The notes under the pieces were generated by a model. The model did not search any database. It was not told the origin of the DNA and worked only from the letters and a program-made list of their open reading frames with translations. Positions 13,954-21,907 of a DNA stretch of 27,075 bases are shown here, piece by piece. Location of the stretch: positions 1 through 27,075 of the forward strand of contig CAZDAW010000042.1 of the NCBI GenBank assembly GCA_964503685.1. The letters are read 5' to 3'. Position 1 is the stretch's first letter; each line of letters begins with the position of its first letter. The translations under genes were made by a program, and so were the position numbers. The stretch comes from CAZDAW01 sp964503685. GTDB lineage: Bacteria; Chloroflexota; Anaerolineae; Anaerolineales; Anaerolineaceae.

Positions 13954-15579
13954 ATGATTTCTATTCAAAATTTAAGTTACTCTTACCCTGGCGCGATTAA
14001 ACCGGTTTTTCAGGATGTCAATTTGTGTATTCCTTCTGGAACTCTGGCTCTGGTGACTGGGCCTTCGGGAGCAGGAAAATCCACTTTATTGCGCTGTATA
14101 AATGGCTTAATACCTCATTTTAGTGGAGGGATTATCAAAGGTGTTTTACGCGTGAATGGAATTGATCCTGTCAGGGCCTCGCCGCAAGAGATAAGCCGCC
14201 AGGTTGGATTTGTCTTTCAGGACCCTGAAGCGCAATTCGTACTGGATCATGTTGAAGATGAAATTGCGTTTGCTCTGGAAAATGCAGCTGTTCCACCCGG
14301 AGAGATGCATGAAAGAGTGGAAAGGGTTCTTGAATTATTGGGATTAACGGCCTTGCGGTCGCGCCGCCTGATCACTTTATCGGGCGGTGAACAACAACGG
14401 ACGGCCATTGCCGCAGCTTTGGCAGTGGGGTCATCCGTTCTGATACTCGATGAACCGACCTCGCAGCTCGATCCTGAATCAGCCGACGATGTTTTCCGGG
14501 CGTTGGAATATCTCAAGAAAGAGATTGGATTGACGATTGTACTGGCCGAGCACCGCATTGAGCGCGTACTTTCATTTACTGATCTGATCATTCATGTTGA
14601 AGATCAGCGGGTTGTCGCTGGTTCGCCGGTTGAAATACTCGCTGAAGTATCGCTGAATCCCCCGGTGGTTGCATTGGGAAAGACGTTGGGATGGAATCCA
14701 CTTCCTTTAAGCATTGAAGAGAGCCTGCCCTTTGCGGTGGATTTGCTAAAACGGGTCGATCCTGCGAGAAGAACAACCCCGATCGGCGCTTTTTCTTCTG
14801 ATCCGCTCCTTCGCGCAGAGGGATTGACTTTCAGCTATGGAGAAAAGAAGGTTTTACAGGGGCTCAGTCTTTCATTGGCGGGTGGAGAAATATTGACTTT
14901 GATGGGTAGGAATGGGACGGGTAAATCAACATTGTTGCGCTGTCTGGTGAATCTCCTGCATCCATCTGAAGGGCGAATATGGCTGGGTGATAAGGACGTT
15001 ACCGATCTGGATCCATCTGAAGTTTGTTTGCAAATCGGTTATTTGCCGCAAGACCCGAATATGCTCCTTTATGCCGATACGGTTTTCGATGAGTTAAGGA
15101 TCACTCTGCAAAACCATCATCGCTCTATTAGCCCTGAATTGATCCAATCATTTCTGGAGCGTCTGAAGTTATCTGGTTTGTCTTCACGTTATCCGCGAGA
15201 TTTAAGCGTCGGAGAACGGCAACGAGTCTCCCTCGGAGCGGTCACTGTTACTCAGCCACAGGTAATATTGTTGGATGAACCCACCCGTGGATTGGATTAT
15301 GCAGCCAAGGCAGCTCTGATCGAAATCCTGGAGGATTGGCGTGAAGAAGGAAAAGCGATTCTGCTCGTGACGCACGATGTGGAATTTGCGGCGAAAGCCA
15401 GCAGCCGGGCGGCTTTGATGGAAAACGGACGAATTGCGAAAATTGGAAGGCCGGCAGATGTGTACCATGAGCAATCTATTTTTATGCCTCAAATTGCGCA
15501 ACTTTTTCCCGATACCGATTGGTTAACGCCCGACGATGTGTTAACAGCGGCATCGGTGGGTGTGGGATATGCGCGCTGA
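13954..15579 (+). CDS. ECF transporter ATPase, fused EcfA-EcfA'
   Basis: 541 residues holding two ABC ATPase domains in one chain; it powers the ECF importer. Domain 1 has Walker A GPSGAGKS (36-43), Q-loop VFQDPE (87-92), signature LSGGE (142-146), Walker B VLILDEP (162-168) and switch H200. Domain 2 has Walker A GRNGTGKS (318-325), LPQDPN (364-369), signature LSVGE (417-421), Walker B VILLDEP (437-443) and switch H474. The second signature has Val in place of the usual first Gly. Many ECF systems use two separate genes for these subunits; here they are joined by a linker at about 235-285. It is the last gene of the operon. No clear terminator follows; a 13-nt palindrome is at 15588-15600. 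Confidence 0.93.
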   Translation: MISIQNLSYSYPGAIKPVFQDVNLCIPSGTLALVTGPSGAGKSTLLRCINGLIPHFSGGIIKGVLRVNGIDPVRASPQEISRQVGFVFQDPEAQFVLDHVEDEIAFALENAAVPPGEMHERVERVLELLGLTALRSRRLITLSGGEQQRTAIAAALAVGSSVLILDEPTSQLDPESADDVFRALEYLKKEIGLTIVLAEHRIERVLSFTDLIIHVEDQRVVAGSPVEILAEVSLNPPVVALGKTLGWNPLPLSIEESLPFAVDLLKRVDPARRTTPIGAFSSDPLLRAEGLTFSYGEKKVLQGLSLSLAGGEILTLMGRNGTGKSTLLRCLVNLLHPSEGRIWLGDKDVTDLDPSEVCLQIGYLPQDPNMLLYADTVFDELRITLQNHHRSISPELIQSFLERLKLSGLSSRYPRDLSVGERQRVSLGAVTVTQPQVILLDEPTRGLDYAAKAALIEILEDWREEGKAILLVTHDVEFAAKASSRAALMENGRIAKIGRPADVYHEQSIFMPQIAQLFPDTDWLTPDDVLTAASVGVGYAR

Positions 15580-15587
15580 GAACTGGC

Positions 15588-15600
15588 TGAACATTGTTCA
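15588..15600. other. 13-nt palindrome upstream of the nucleotidase promoter
   Basis: TGAACA-T-TGTTCA, centred on 15594, is 8 bp before the -35 box at 15609. Its position suits an operator. It is too short and lacks a T run for a terminator. Confidence 0.35.
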
Positions 15601-15608
15601 ACTGATTA

Positions 15609-15637
15609 TTGAATCTGCTTGACACGCATTGTATAAT
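15609..15637 (+). promoter_or_regulatory. Promoter of the double 5'-nucleotidase gene
   Basis: TTGAAT (15609-15614), a 17-nt spacer and TATAAT (15632-15637). Transcription would begin near 15644 and leave a leader of about 130 nt. Confidence 0.7.
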
Positions 15638-15693
15638 AATTATTGCCAAGGGAATATGTCACAGGTTTATGTAGGAAAGGAGGGGCTGATTTA

Positions 15694-15729
15694 TTGATCA
15701 AATTCATATCCTGTATCCGATTCACGTAA
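15694..15729 (+). other. Possible leader peptide (TTG start)
   Basis: AAAGGAGGGG at 15676-15685 is a strong ribosome site that does not belong to the nucleotidase gene about 90 nt downstream. Eight nt after it a TTG opens an 11-codon frame (MIKFISCIRFT) ending in TAA at 15727-15729. It could be a translated leader or a chance match. Confidence 0.25.
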
Positions 15730-15779
15730 TTCCCATACCAATCAGTAAAAATCTCATAGATTGAAAAAGGGTGAAAAAG

Positions 15780-18700
15780 ATGGCTAGCAAAATTCGCAAG
15801 TTGTTTGCGGTAATTGTGATTTTGAGCTTGGTAATACCCGTCTCAGTTTCAGCGCAGCCAGATTCTGGAACCCAACAAGTAACATCTCCGGTAACATTTA
15901 CAATTCTACACACCAACGATTTCCATGGACAGTTAGTGGCCTCGGGCAGCAACCCTGGTATGGCGCGGGTTGCTCAAGTCGTCAATGATGTCCGCACTGC
16001 GGTCGGCGCTGAGAATGTCCTTCTGGTTGACGGCGGCGATGAAATGCAGGGCAGTCTGCTTTCAAACCTGCAAAAGGGCAAACCGACCATCGCTGTGTTC
16101 AATGCAATGGGATATGAAGTAGCTACATTCGGAAATCATGAGTTTGATTGGGGGCAGACGGTATTAGCTGAGCGGACGAGTGAAGCAACATATCCTTTCG
16201 TTGCGGCCAATGTTGTCGTCAATGATACCGGCAACTGCAGTACGGCCGGTTGGACTTCGCCTTCCTTCGCAACGCCTTATGTCATAAAGACGGTGGGAAC
16301 AGCTCCTAACGAAGTTAAAGTAGGCTTCATCGGCGTAACTACCACTGAAACGCCGGTTATTACGATTGCGGCTGCTACCGAGGGCCTGTGCTTCAAGGAT
16401 CCGGCTGAATCGATTCTCCATTATTATGATGCGGTCAAAGCGGAGTCCGATGTTGTCGTGGTTATAAGCCATCTGGGGTATGTTGATGGCGGGTATGGTT
16501 ACGGCATTCCGGTTTATGGCGACCAGACCCTGGCGCAGAAGTTAATCACGGCCGGCAAGCCTGTTCCGTTAATCATTGGCGGCCACAGTCATACCAATAT
16601 TACCCCGCCGGCAGTAGTCGTGGGCGGCGTGACGACCGTAGTCCAGGCATATTATAATGGCCGCCAGGTTGGCCGGGCCGATGTGACGGTTAATCCTGAT
16701 GGCTCGGCTTCGGTTGCCTGGCAGAAACTGGCAGTCAGCACCACAGGAGCGGAAGACGCTGCAATCAAGGCGATTATTGACACCTATCTCAATGATCCAG
16801 ATTACCAGGCGTTGATCAATCAGCCTGTTGGTTATGTTCAGACTGACCTGCTGCGTGATTACAATGGCGACAGTATGATGGGGTATTTCGTCGATGACGC
16901 TATTTATAATTACCTGAACAGCGACGCCGAACCAGGCAATGACGTCGATATGTTCTTCAACAATGCCGGCGGCATCCGCACGGACTGGTGCGATGCGCCT
17001 GATCCAGCCAACCCGGGCCAATATATCTGGAGCAGCGCAGCGTCAGATTGTGAGGCTGGCGTCTGGGCGCATGATCCAATGCTGCTGAATTACGGACAGA
17101 TGTTCACTATTCTGCCATTTGGCAATGCAACGATAGTGGGCGATATGACCGGCGCCCAGATTATGCAGGTGCTCAATCAGAGCGCCACCCTTGGCAAAGG
17201 CGCTATTCAGCCTGCCGGCATGCGTTATAAATTCTACCGCTATTCTGATTCGCTGCCTGGCCCGCAGCCTTATGCGTGGGGCGCCTTTGACGCGTGTGTG
17301 ACCAATAAAGATACTGGCGTTTGTGAACCGCTGGAAATGGATCGGGTTTACCGGGTGGGCACGAACGAATTTCTTGCCCCCGCCGGCGGCGATAACTACG
17401 CCGGTTTCAAATATATGACTAATACCAGCTATTGGGGTGACATGTTGAATGCGGTCAACGAATGGGTGGCGATGAATTACACTGTCGATAATCCATACAG
17501 GGGTCCGAACGGCGACGGCATGCTCGATGGACGGATTACCCGCGATGGCAATGATACCAGCGGGAGCATCGTACCGGTTACCATCCTGCATCACAACGAT
17601 TCGCACGGCAACCTGACCAAGGGGACCTACGTGGGTTATACCCAGTTAGCGACTCTCATTAATCAGGAACGGGCGCATAATCCTGACCGGACTTTGCTGG
17701 TGAACACTGGCGACCAGATCCAGGGCGATGGGATGATGTATTATTTCAAATCAGCCCCGCTGGGTTACGCAGCCGATGGGACGCCGCTTTCAGGCTCGCT
17801 GACCACGCATCCCATGATGGCGGTTATGAATGCCATGAATTACGATGCGATGGTAGTGGGCAATCACGAGTACAATTTCGGTAAAGAGATTTTCACCAGC
17901 GTCCTGGGGCAGGCAGCGTTCCCCGTCTTGCAGGCAAATGTTACTGATGACGGTTCTTATGGAATTGCCAGCGTACCGGTCCAACCATATATTGAAAAGA
18001 CAGTCGGCTCAGAGGGCATCAAGGTTGCGCTATTGGGCATTGGCAATCACCGTATACCGAATTATGAATTGCCCAGCAATATCCCTGGCCTGACCTTCAG
18101 CAATCCGCTTGCAAAAGCTCAGGAACTTTCGGATGCACTGCGGGCGACCAACGATGCTGTTGTTGCCCTGACGCATATCGGCTTTACCACCAATCCAGCC
18201 AGTGTGGAAGTGGATGAGAATGTCGATACAGAGATGGCAATTCAGGTAAGCGGCCTGGATGCAATCATCGGCGCCCATAGCCACACGAATCCCGCGACCG
18301 GCTTTGGCGCTTACAAATTCCTGCCAACGATTGTTGGCGGCCCGGGCAATGTACCTGTTCTGATCAACCAGGCGTATCGGTATAACAATACGTTGGGTGA
18401 GGTTGTCCTGGGCTTCCGACCGGGGTCAGGCGGCGGTTATGAATTGGTCTCACGCGCCGGGCAATATATCACGGTGAGCAGCGGTACAGCCGAAGACGCC
18501 GCGATCAAAGCGATTGTCGATCCATACGTGACTGCATTTAGCGCATACAATGATACAGTTTTAGGACAGACTACCGTCGCGATTGACGCTCTGCAGGCCT
18601 TTACGCAAGAGACTAATGCCGCCAACCTGCAAGCGGATGCATCGGTGTATGAGTTGAATCAGCACGGAATTACGCCCGATGTTCATCTTTCAGGCGCAAT

Positions 18701-19760
18701 GACCAACAAGGCTGTTGCTACATCCGGGCCCTATCCAGTCACCCTCAAGGTGGCGGATATGTTTACCCTGATGCCTTACGAAAACTCGCTGGTCGTTTTG
18801 AGTATGAATGGACCGCAGATCAAGCGTATATTGGAAAGAGCCTACCGGAACTACTATTATTACAAGTATGTTCCAGGGTATGGCGGTTATTCCTACTATA
18901 CGACCTGTATGATCGATACAAATTCAGTCGGCAAGATCACCTACAACGATATTTACCCGGCGGCTTATGACCCGAATAAAAATTATGTGGTTTCGTTAGA
19001 AATCAATGGCAATAAGGTGAATTTCAATGACGCTTCGACATACTACAAGGTCTCCACGGTAAACTATCTGGCTGCCGGCTCGTGTAACTTCAACGACGGC
19101 GGGGTCAGCCTGTGGCCGCTCGATCAGATCGTCAATGATACCCAATACTATGTGAGGGACGCAGTCATCAACTACATCAAGGCGATGGGCACGGTTTCGC
19201 CGGCAATCGAAGGGCGGCTGAATTTCGTCAGCGATACTGACGCCCCGGTCATTACGATCAACTCGCCGGCTGCCACTACCTACCTGCACCCGGATTACCT
19301 GACGCTTGATTTCAGCGCCGCCGATGCAACGTCTGGCGTCAGCAGTGTGACGGCGGATATCGATGGGAAGACGGTGACGAACGGTCAGAAAATCGATCTT
19401 TATACACTTGCACTGGGTGATCACACCCTGACTGTCAAGGCCGTGGATAATGCGGCCAATGAGGCTACGGCAGCAGTGACGTTCAAGGTGGATGCAACCA
19501 TCCAGAGCCTGATTAAGAGTGTAAACCGCTTCTACGACGAAAAGAAGATAAAGGGCAAAGGTATTCGTAACAACCTGCTCGTTAACTTAAAGAACGCTCA
19601 ACGGTTCATGAGCATGCGACGTCCCAATAAATGGGCGGCAATTGTTCAATTAAATGCCTTTATCTTCAAGGTGAGAGTTTACAGCAGAAGGTATATCAAG
19701 CCCGATGCAGCCAATTTGCTGATCGGCGACGCCTATTGGGCTATGTGGCATTTGAAATAA
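15780..19760 (+). CDS. Secreted tandem UshA-like 5'-nucleotidase with FIMAH tail
   Basis: About 1,326 residues, predicted exported; the numbering below counts from the alternative GTG at 15771. ATG 15780 is preferred because AAGGGTG (15767-15773) lies 6 nt before it. The signal peptide ends near VSA (26-28). Module 1 has a metallophosphatase domain (TILHTNDFHG 44-53, DGGD 87-90, GNHEFDW 121-127, GGHSHTN 270-276) and a 5'-nucleotidase C-terminal domain (NNAGGIR 397-403, TNEFLAPAGGDNY 531-543). Module 2 repeats this (TILHHNDSHG 604-613, GNHEYNFG 697-704, GAHSHTN 834-840), but its C-terminal domain lacks NAGGIR and has HLSGAMTNK (972-980). An Ig-like domain (about 1155-1240) and a helical FIMAH-type domain (about 1243-1329) follow. 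Likely role: extracellular hydrolysis of nucleotides to scavenge nucleosides and phosphate. It has its own promoter and terminator. Confidence 0.93.
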   Translation: MASKIRKLFAVIVILSLVIPVSVSAQPDSGTQQVTSPVTFTILHTNDFHGQLVASGSNPGMARVAQVVNDVRTAVGAENVLLVDGGDEMQGSLLSNLQKGKPTIAVFNAMGYEVATFGNHEFDWGQTVLAERTSEATYPFVAANVVVNDTGNCSTAGWTSPSFATPYVIKTVGTAPNEVKVGFIGVTTTETPVITIAAATEGLCFKDPAESILHYYDAVKAESDVVVVISHLGYVDGGYGYGIPVYGDQTLAQKLITAGKPVPLIIGGHSHTNITPPAVVVGGVTTVVQAYYNGRQVGRADVTVNPDGSASVAWQKLAVSTTGAEDAAIKAIIDTYLNDPDYQALINQPVGYVQTDLLRDYNGDSMMGYFVDDAIYNYLNSDAEPGNDVDMFFNNAGGIRTDWCDAPDPANPGQYIWSSAASDCEAGVWAHDPMLLNYGQMFTILPFGNATIVGDMTGAQIMQVLNQSATLGKGAIQPAGMRYKFYRYSDSLPGPQPYAWGAFDACVTNKDTGVCEPLEMDRVYRVGTNEFLAPAGGDNYAGFKYMTNTSYWGDMLNAVNEWVAMNYTVDNPYRGPNGDGMLDGRITRDGNDTSGSIVPVTILHHNDSHGNLTKGTYVGYTQLATLINQERAHNPDRTLLVNTGDQIQGDGMMYYFKSAPLGYAADGTPLSGSLTTHPMMAVMNAMNYDAMVVGNHEYNFGKEIFTSVLGQAAFPVLQANVTDDGSYGIASVPVQPYIEKTVGSEGIKVALLGIGNHRIPNYELPSNIPGLTFSNPLAKAQELSDALRATNDAVVALTHIGFTTNPASVEVDENVDTEMAIQVSGLDAIIGAHSHTNPATGFGAYKFLPTIVGGPGNVPVLINQAYRYNNTLGEVVLGFRPGSGGGYELVSRAGQYITVSSGTAEDAAIKAIVDPYVTAFSAYNDTVLGQTTVAIDALQAFTQETNAANLQADASVYELNQHGITPDVHLSGAMTNKAVATSGPYPVTLKVADMFTLMPYENSLVVLSMNGPQIKRILERAYRNYYYYKYVPGYGGYSYYTTCMIDTNSVGKITYNDIYPAAYDPNKNYVVSLEINGNKVNFNDASTYYKVSTVNYLAAGSCNFNDGGVSLWPLDQIVNDTQYYVRDAVINYIKAMGTVSPAIEGRLNFVSDTDAPVITINSPAATTYLHPDYLTLDFSAADATSGVSSVTADIDGKTVTNGQKIDLYTLALGDHTLTVKAVDNAANEATAAVTFKVDATIQSLIKSVNRFYDEKKIKGKGIRNNLLVNLKNAQRFMSMRRPNKWAAIVQLNAFIFKVRVYSRRYIKPDAANLLIGDAYWAMWHLK

Positions 19761-19794
19761 TCGGGTCCCCTGTTGCGCTGTAACATCTCGGTAG

Positions 19795-19829
19795 GGGCTG
19801 TCCTCTACTTTTTGGACAGCCCTTAGCTT
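19795..19829 (+). terminator. Terminator after the nucleotidase gene
   Basis: GGGCTGTCC (19795-19803), a 10-nt loop and GGACAGCCC (19814-19822) form a 9-bp stem, followed by TTAGCTTTTA. It sits between converging genes. Confidence 0.75.
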
Positions 19830-19889
19830 TTAAATCTGTGAAACCTGATCGGCTGGCGTTATTCGTTCACTTTTGCAAAAGTGTAGAGA

Positions 19890-20507
19890 TCATGCGGCTT
19901 CAGGGCTCTGGCATTTCTTTTTTTTAAAAACCCACCATATTCCAAAACGATAACCAGCCCAGCCGAGAAGAATCCCCCCGATCGGATCGAGGATGTAATG
20001 CTGGCGGGTGAAGAGAGTCGAAAGGGATATGACGATGAGCCAGGCGACCCATAACCAGCGCTGCTCTTTGAACCAGATGTTGTAGAAACAAACGACCAGT
20101 GTGGTAACGTAAATGTGGGCGCTGGGAAAGGCATTGTAATCTTTATCGTTGGTGTAGATGAATTGGAGCGCTTTCGAGAGCAGATCATTCCCTTCGATTT
20201 CTGGTCTGATCACATAAGTAGGATAAAGCGTAAAGCAGGCAATACCGACGCAAAAAACCAGGAGAGTGGCCGCGACCATTGCTTTATACAGGCGGTCTTC
20301 CATACGCCAGGCGGCGTAAATATAACTGGCGATCCACCAGGGTATCCACAAAATGTAAGGGATAACCCAAACCTTCCACAGGGGAATGTAGTTATCCAGC
20401 GGTATTTTAAGCATGACGCCGCCGGTCATAAGGCGGTTGGTAATGAAGTAAAGACTATCAATGGCAATGAGCAAGAAAAGCCATGCAAAGCGATGGATTA
20501 ATTTCAT
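19890..20507 (-). CDS. PAP2-family phosphotransferase (Aur1/Ipt1-like)
   Basis: 205-residue membrane protein with about five to six hydrophobic segments. Phosphatase-like motifs are YVIRPE (98-103), FPSAH (127-131) and STLFTRQHYILD (163-174), giving a plausible catalytic set H131, H170 and D174. The third motif lacks the usual Ser-Arg pair of acid phosphatases and reads ST-x5-H-x3-D. Lipid phosphotransferases such as inositol phosphoceramide synthase and sphingomyelin synthase have a similar pattern. It is last in the minus-strand block, 83 nt after the GNAT-like gene. A lipid phosphatase or head-group transferase role is supported by family; the sphingolipid substrate is inferred from its neighbours. 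The C-terminus is basic (FKKKK), probably cytosolic. Confidence 0.83.
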   Translation of the reverse strand: MKLIHRFAWLFLLIAIDSLYFITNRLMTGGVMLKIPLDNYIPLWKVWVIPYILWIPWWIASYIYAAWRMEDRLYKAMVAATLLVFCVGIACFTLYPTYVIRPEIEGNDLLSKALQFIYTNDKDYNAFPSAHIYVTTLVVCFYNIWFKEQRWLWVAWLIVISLSTLFTRQHYILDPIGGILLGWAGYRFGIWWVFKKKKCQSPEAA

Positions 20508-20590
20508 ACGTATTGAAGCCAGGGTGTTTTACGAGTTTTCAGTGAAGAAGGAGAGGGGCGAAGCCATGCTTCGCTCCTCTCGCGTCTCGA

Positions 20591-21718
20591 TTAAACTGCG
20601 CGGCGGTAAACGCGGTGGTTCTTATATTCCTTGCCGCCGAGGTTGATGAGATCTTTGCGCATTTGCACGGCAGTTTCAGCGACCTGGGGCATATCAATAT
20701 GCTCAAAATGGTAGTCGCGGACGGTATTTTCCATCTCCGAGTACATGAGGGCGTTCCCGCCCAGCCCGTGGTAGTTAGCCAGGATGCCAGTCCCATTGAA
20801 TGTAATCCATTTGGTGCGGCGCATTTCGAGCAACAAATCAGCAATCCCCCAGGGCGTGATTCTCCCGCGCATGCGCTGCATGGCAAAGGAAACGTCTGGG
20901 AAGGCAAACAGGAAACCAGCCAGCTCATCCTTGTACATGATAATTTTAATCAGACGGTGATCTGCAACGGTCAGGGCATCGTTGATTGCCCCTTTGATCT
21001 CACGATCAGTGAGGGGGTAATACTCCCAATTGTTGACGAAGGCTTTGTTGTAAAGCTGACCGATTTGGTCTGCCATGGCGATTAAGGCTCTTTTATTGCG
21101 GAAACGGACAACCTCGAAAGTTTTCTTTTCACGCACCCGTTCAGCCACCCGGCGAATTTTTTCAGGCATGACGAAGGTTTGATAAGGATGATAGCAAGAA
21201 ACAAAATCAACTTCTTTTTCAAAACCCAGATTCTCAACCAGGCGCGGATAGTAATCGAAATTGTAATTGAGCATCGTCATCATGGGATGGTGTTCAAAAC
21301 CTTTTACCAGAATGCCGTAGCCATCCAGCGGGTTAACACCTTTGGGGCCAATGATGGTATCCAGGTTGCGTTTCTTCGCCCATTCGAAGGCGCGCTCAAA
21401 TAAGCCATTGGCAACTTCCTGATCATCTATGGTTTCAAAATAATAAAAAGCGGCGCGGCGGGTGTTGTGGTATTGATTGTATAATTTATTGTCTAAAGCA
21501 GCGATACGTCCAACCACCTCGCCATCTCCGTAAGCGAGAAAAAAAACTGCTTCGGAATGTTCGTAGAAAGGGTGTTTGTTGGGGTTGAGCGCCTTTTTTA
21601 TATCATCGATGAATGGGGGAACCCATTGTTTGCAGTTCGCATATAACTTAAAAGGGAACATCACAAATTCATTAACTTGCTTTTTATTCGATAAATCGAC
21701 CTGTTCTATTTTTAGCAT
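20591..21718 (-). CDS. Large GNAT-like acyltransferase, possible ceramide synthase
   Basis: 375 residues without membrane segments. The N-terminal half has a GNAT-like pattern: FPFKLYANCKQWVPPF (21-36), HSEAVFFLAYGDGEVVGRIA (54-73) and IIGPKGVNPLDGYGILVKGF (122-141). A second beta-rich block (KDELAGFLFAFPD and on) suggests a double-GNAT layout. Proteins of this type are commonly annotated as GNAT or hypothetical next to serine palmitoyltransferase genes. The bacterial ceramide synthase of Caulobacter is known to be a GNAT-type enzyme. Here the gene directly follows the serine palmitoyltransferase-like gene on the same strand, so N-acylation of a sphingoid base is a reasonable but unproven role. 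ATG 21718 has AGAGG a few bases upstream. Active-site residues cannot be named from sequence alone. Confidence 0.7.
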   Translation of the reverse strand: MLKIEQVDLSNKKQVNEFVMFPFKLYANCKQWVPPFIDDIKKALNPNKHPFYEHSEAVFFLAYGDGEVVGRIAALDNKLYNQYHNTRRAAFYYFETIDDQEVANGLFERAFEWAKKRNLDTIIGPKGVNPLDGYGILVKGFEHHPMMTMLNYNFDYYPRLVENLGFEKEVDFVSCYHPYQTFVMPEKIRRVAERVREKKTFEVVRFRNKRALIAMADQIGQLYNKAFVNNWEYYPLTDREIKGAINDALTVADHRLIKIIMYKDELAGFLFAFPDVSFAMQRMRGRITPWGIADLLLEMRRTKWITFNGTGILANYHGLGGNALMYSEMENTVRDYHFEHIDMPQVAETAVQMRKDLINLGGKEYKNHRVYRRAV

Positions 21719-21748
21719 GATGCGCCTCTTATTTAGGAATAATAACTT

Positions 21749-21904
21749 AACTCAAGTTGCTACCCTGACAACAATCTCTGCGTTTGTCACTGTGAAAAGG
21801 GCGCTTTTTTGCCCGACGAAGCAGTCTCAACGTCAAAATCCGAGATTGCCGCGCCTCGCCAGAATGTCGAGGCTCACAATGACAGCCAGGTGGCAACTTG
21901 GATT
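21749..21904. repeat. Nested inverted-repeat element between two lipid genes
   Basis: The outer arms AACTCAAGTTGCTACC (21749-21764) and GGTGGCAACTTGGATT (21889-21904) pair at 13 of 16 positions. The inner arms TGTCACTGTGA (21785-21795) and TCACAATGACA (21874-21884) pair at 10 of 11. The interior contains GACGAAGCAGTCTC and GAGATTGCCGCGCCTCG, like the widespread bacterial GTCATTGCGAGG/GAAGCAATCTC repeat, also seen in part at 821-863. It fills the 189-bp gap between the serine palmitoyltransferase-like and GNAT-like genes and would fold into a long hairpin in their joint transcript. Confidence 0.6.
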
Positions 21905-21907
21905 AAC

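Noticed and set aside
15619..15637. TTGACA followed by TATAAT upstream of the nucleotidase gene
   Set aside because: The spacing is only 7 nt. The TATAAT pairs better with TTGAAT at 15609-15614 (17-nt spacer).
17043..17606. 187-codon minus-strand open frame inside the nucleotidase gene
   Set aside because: It is antisense to a conserved domain with all its motifs and has no recognisable protein features.
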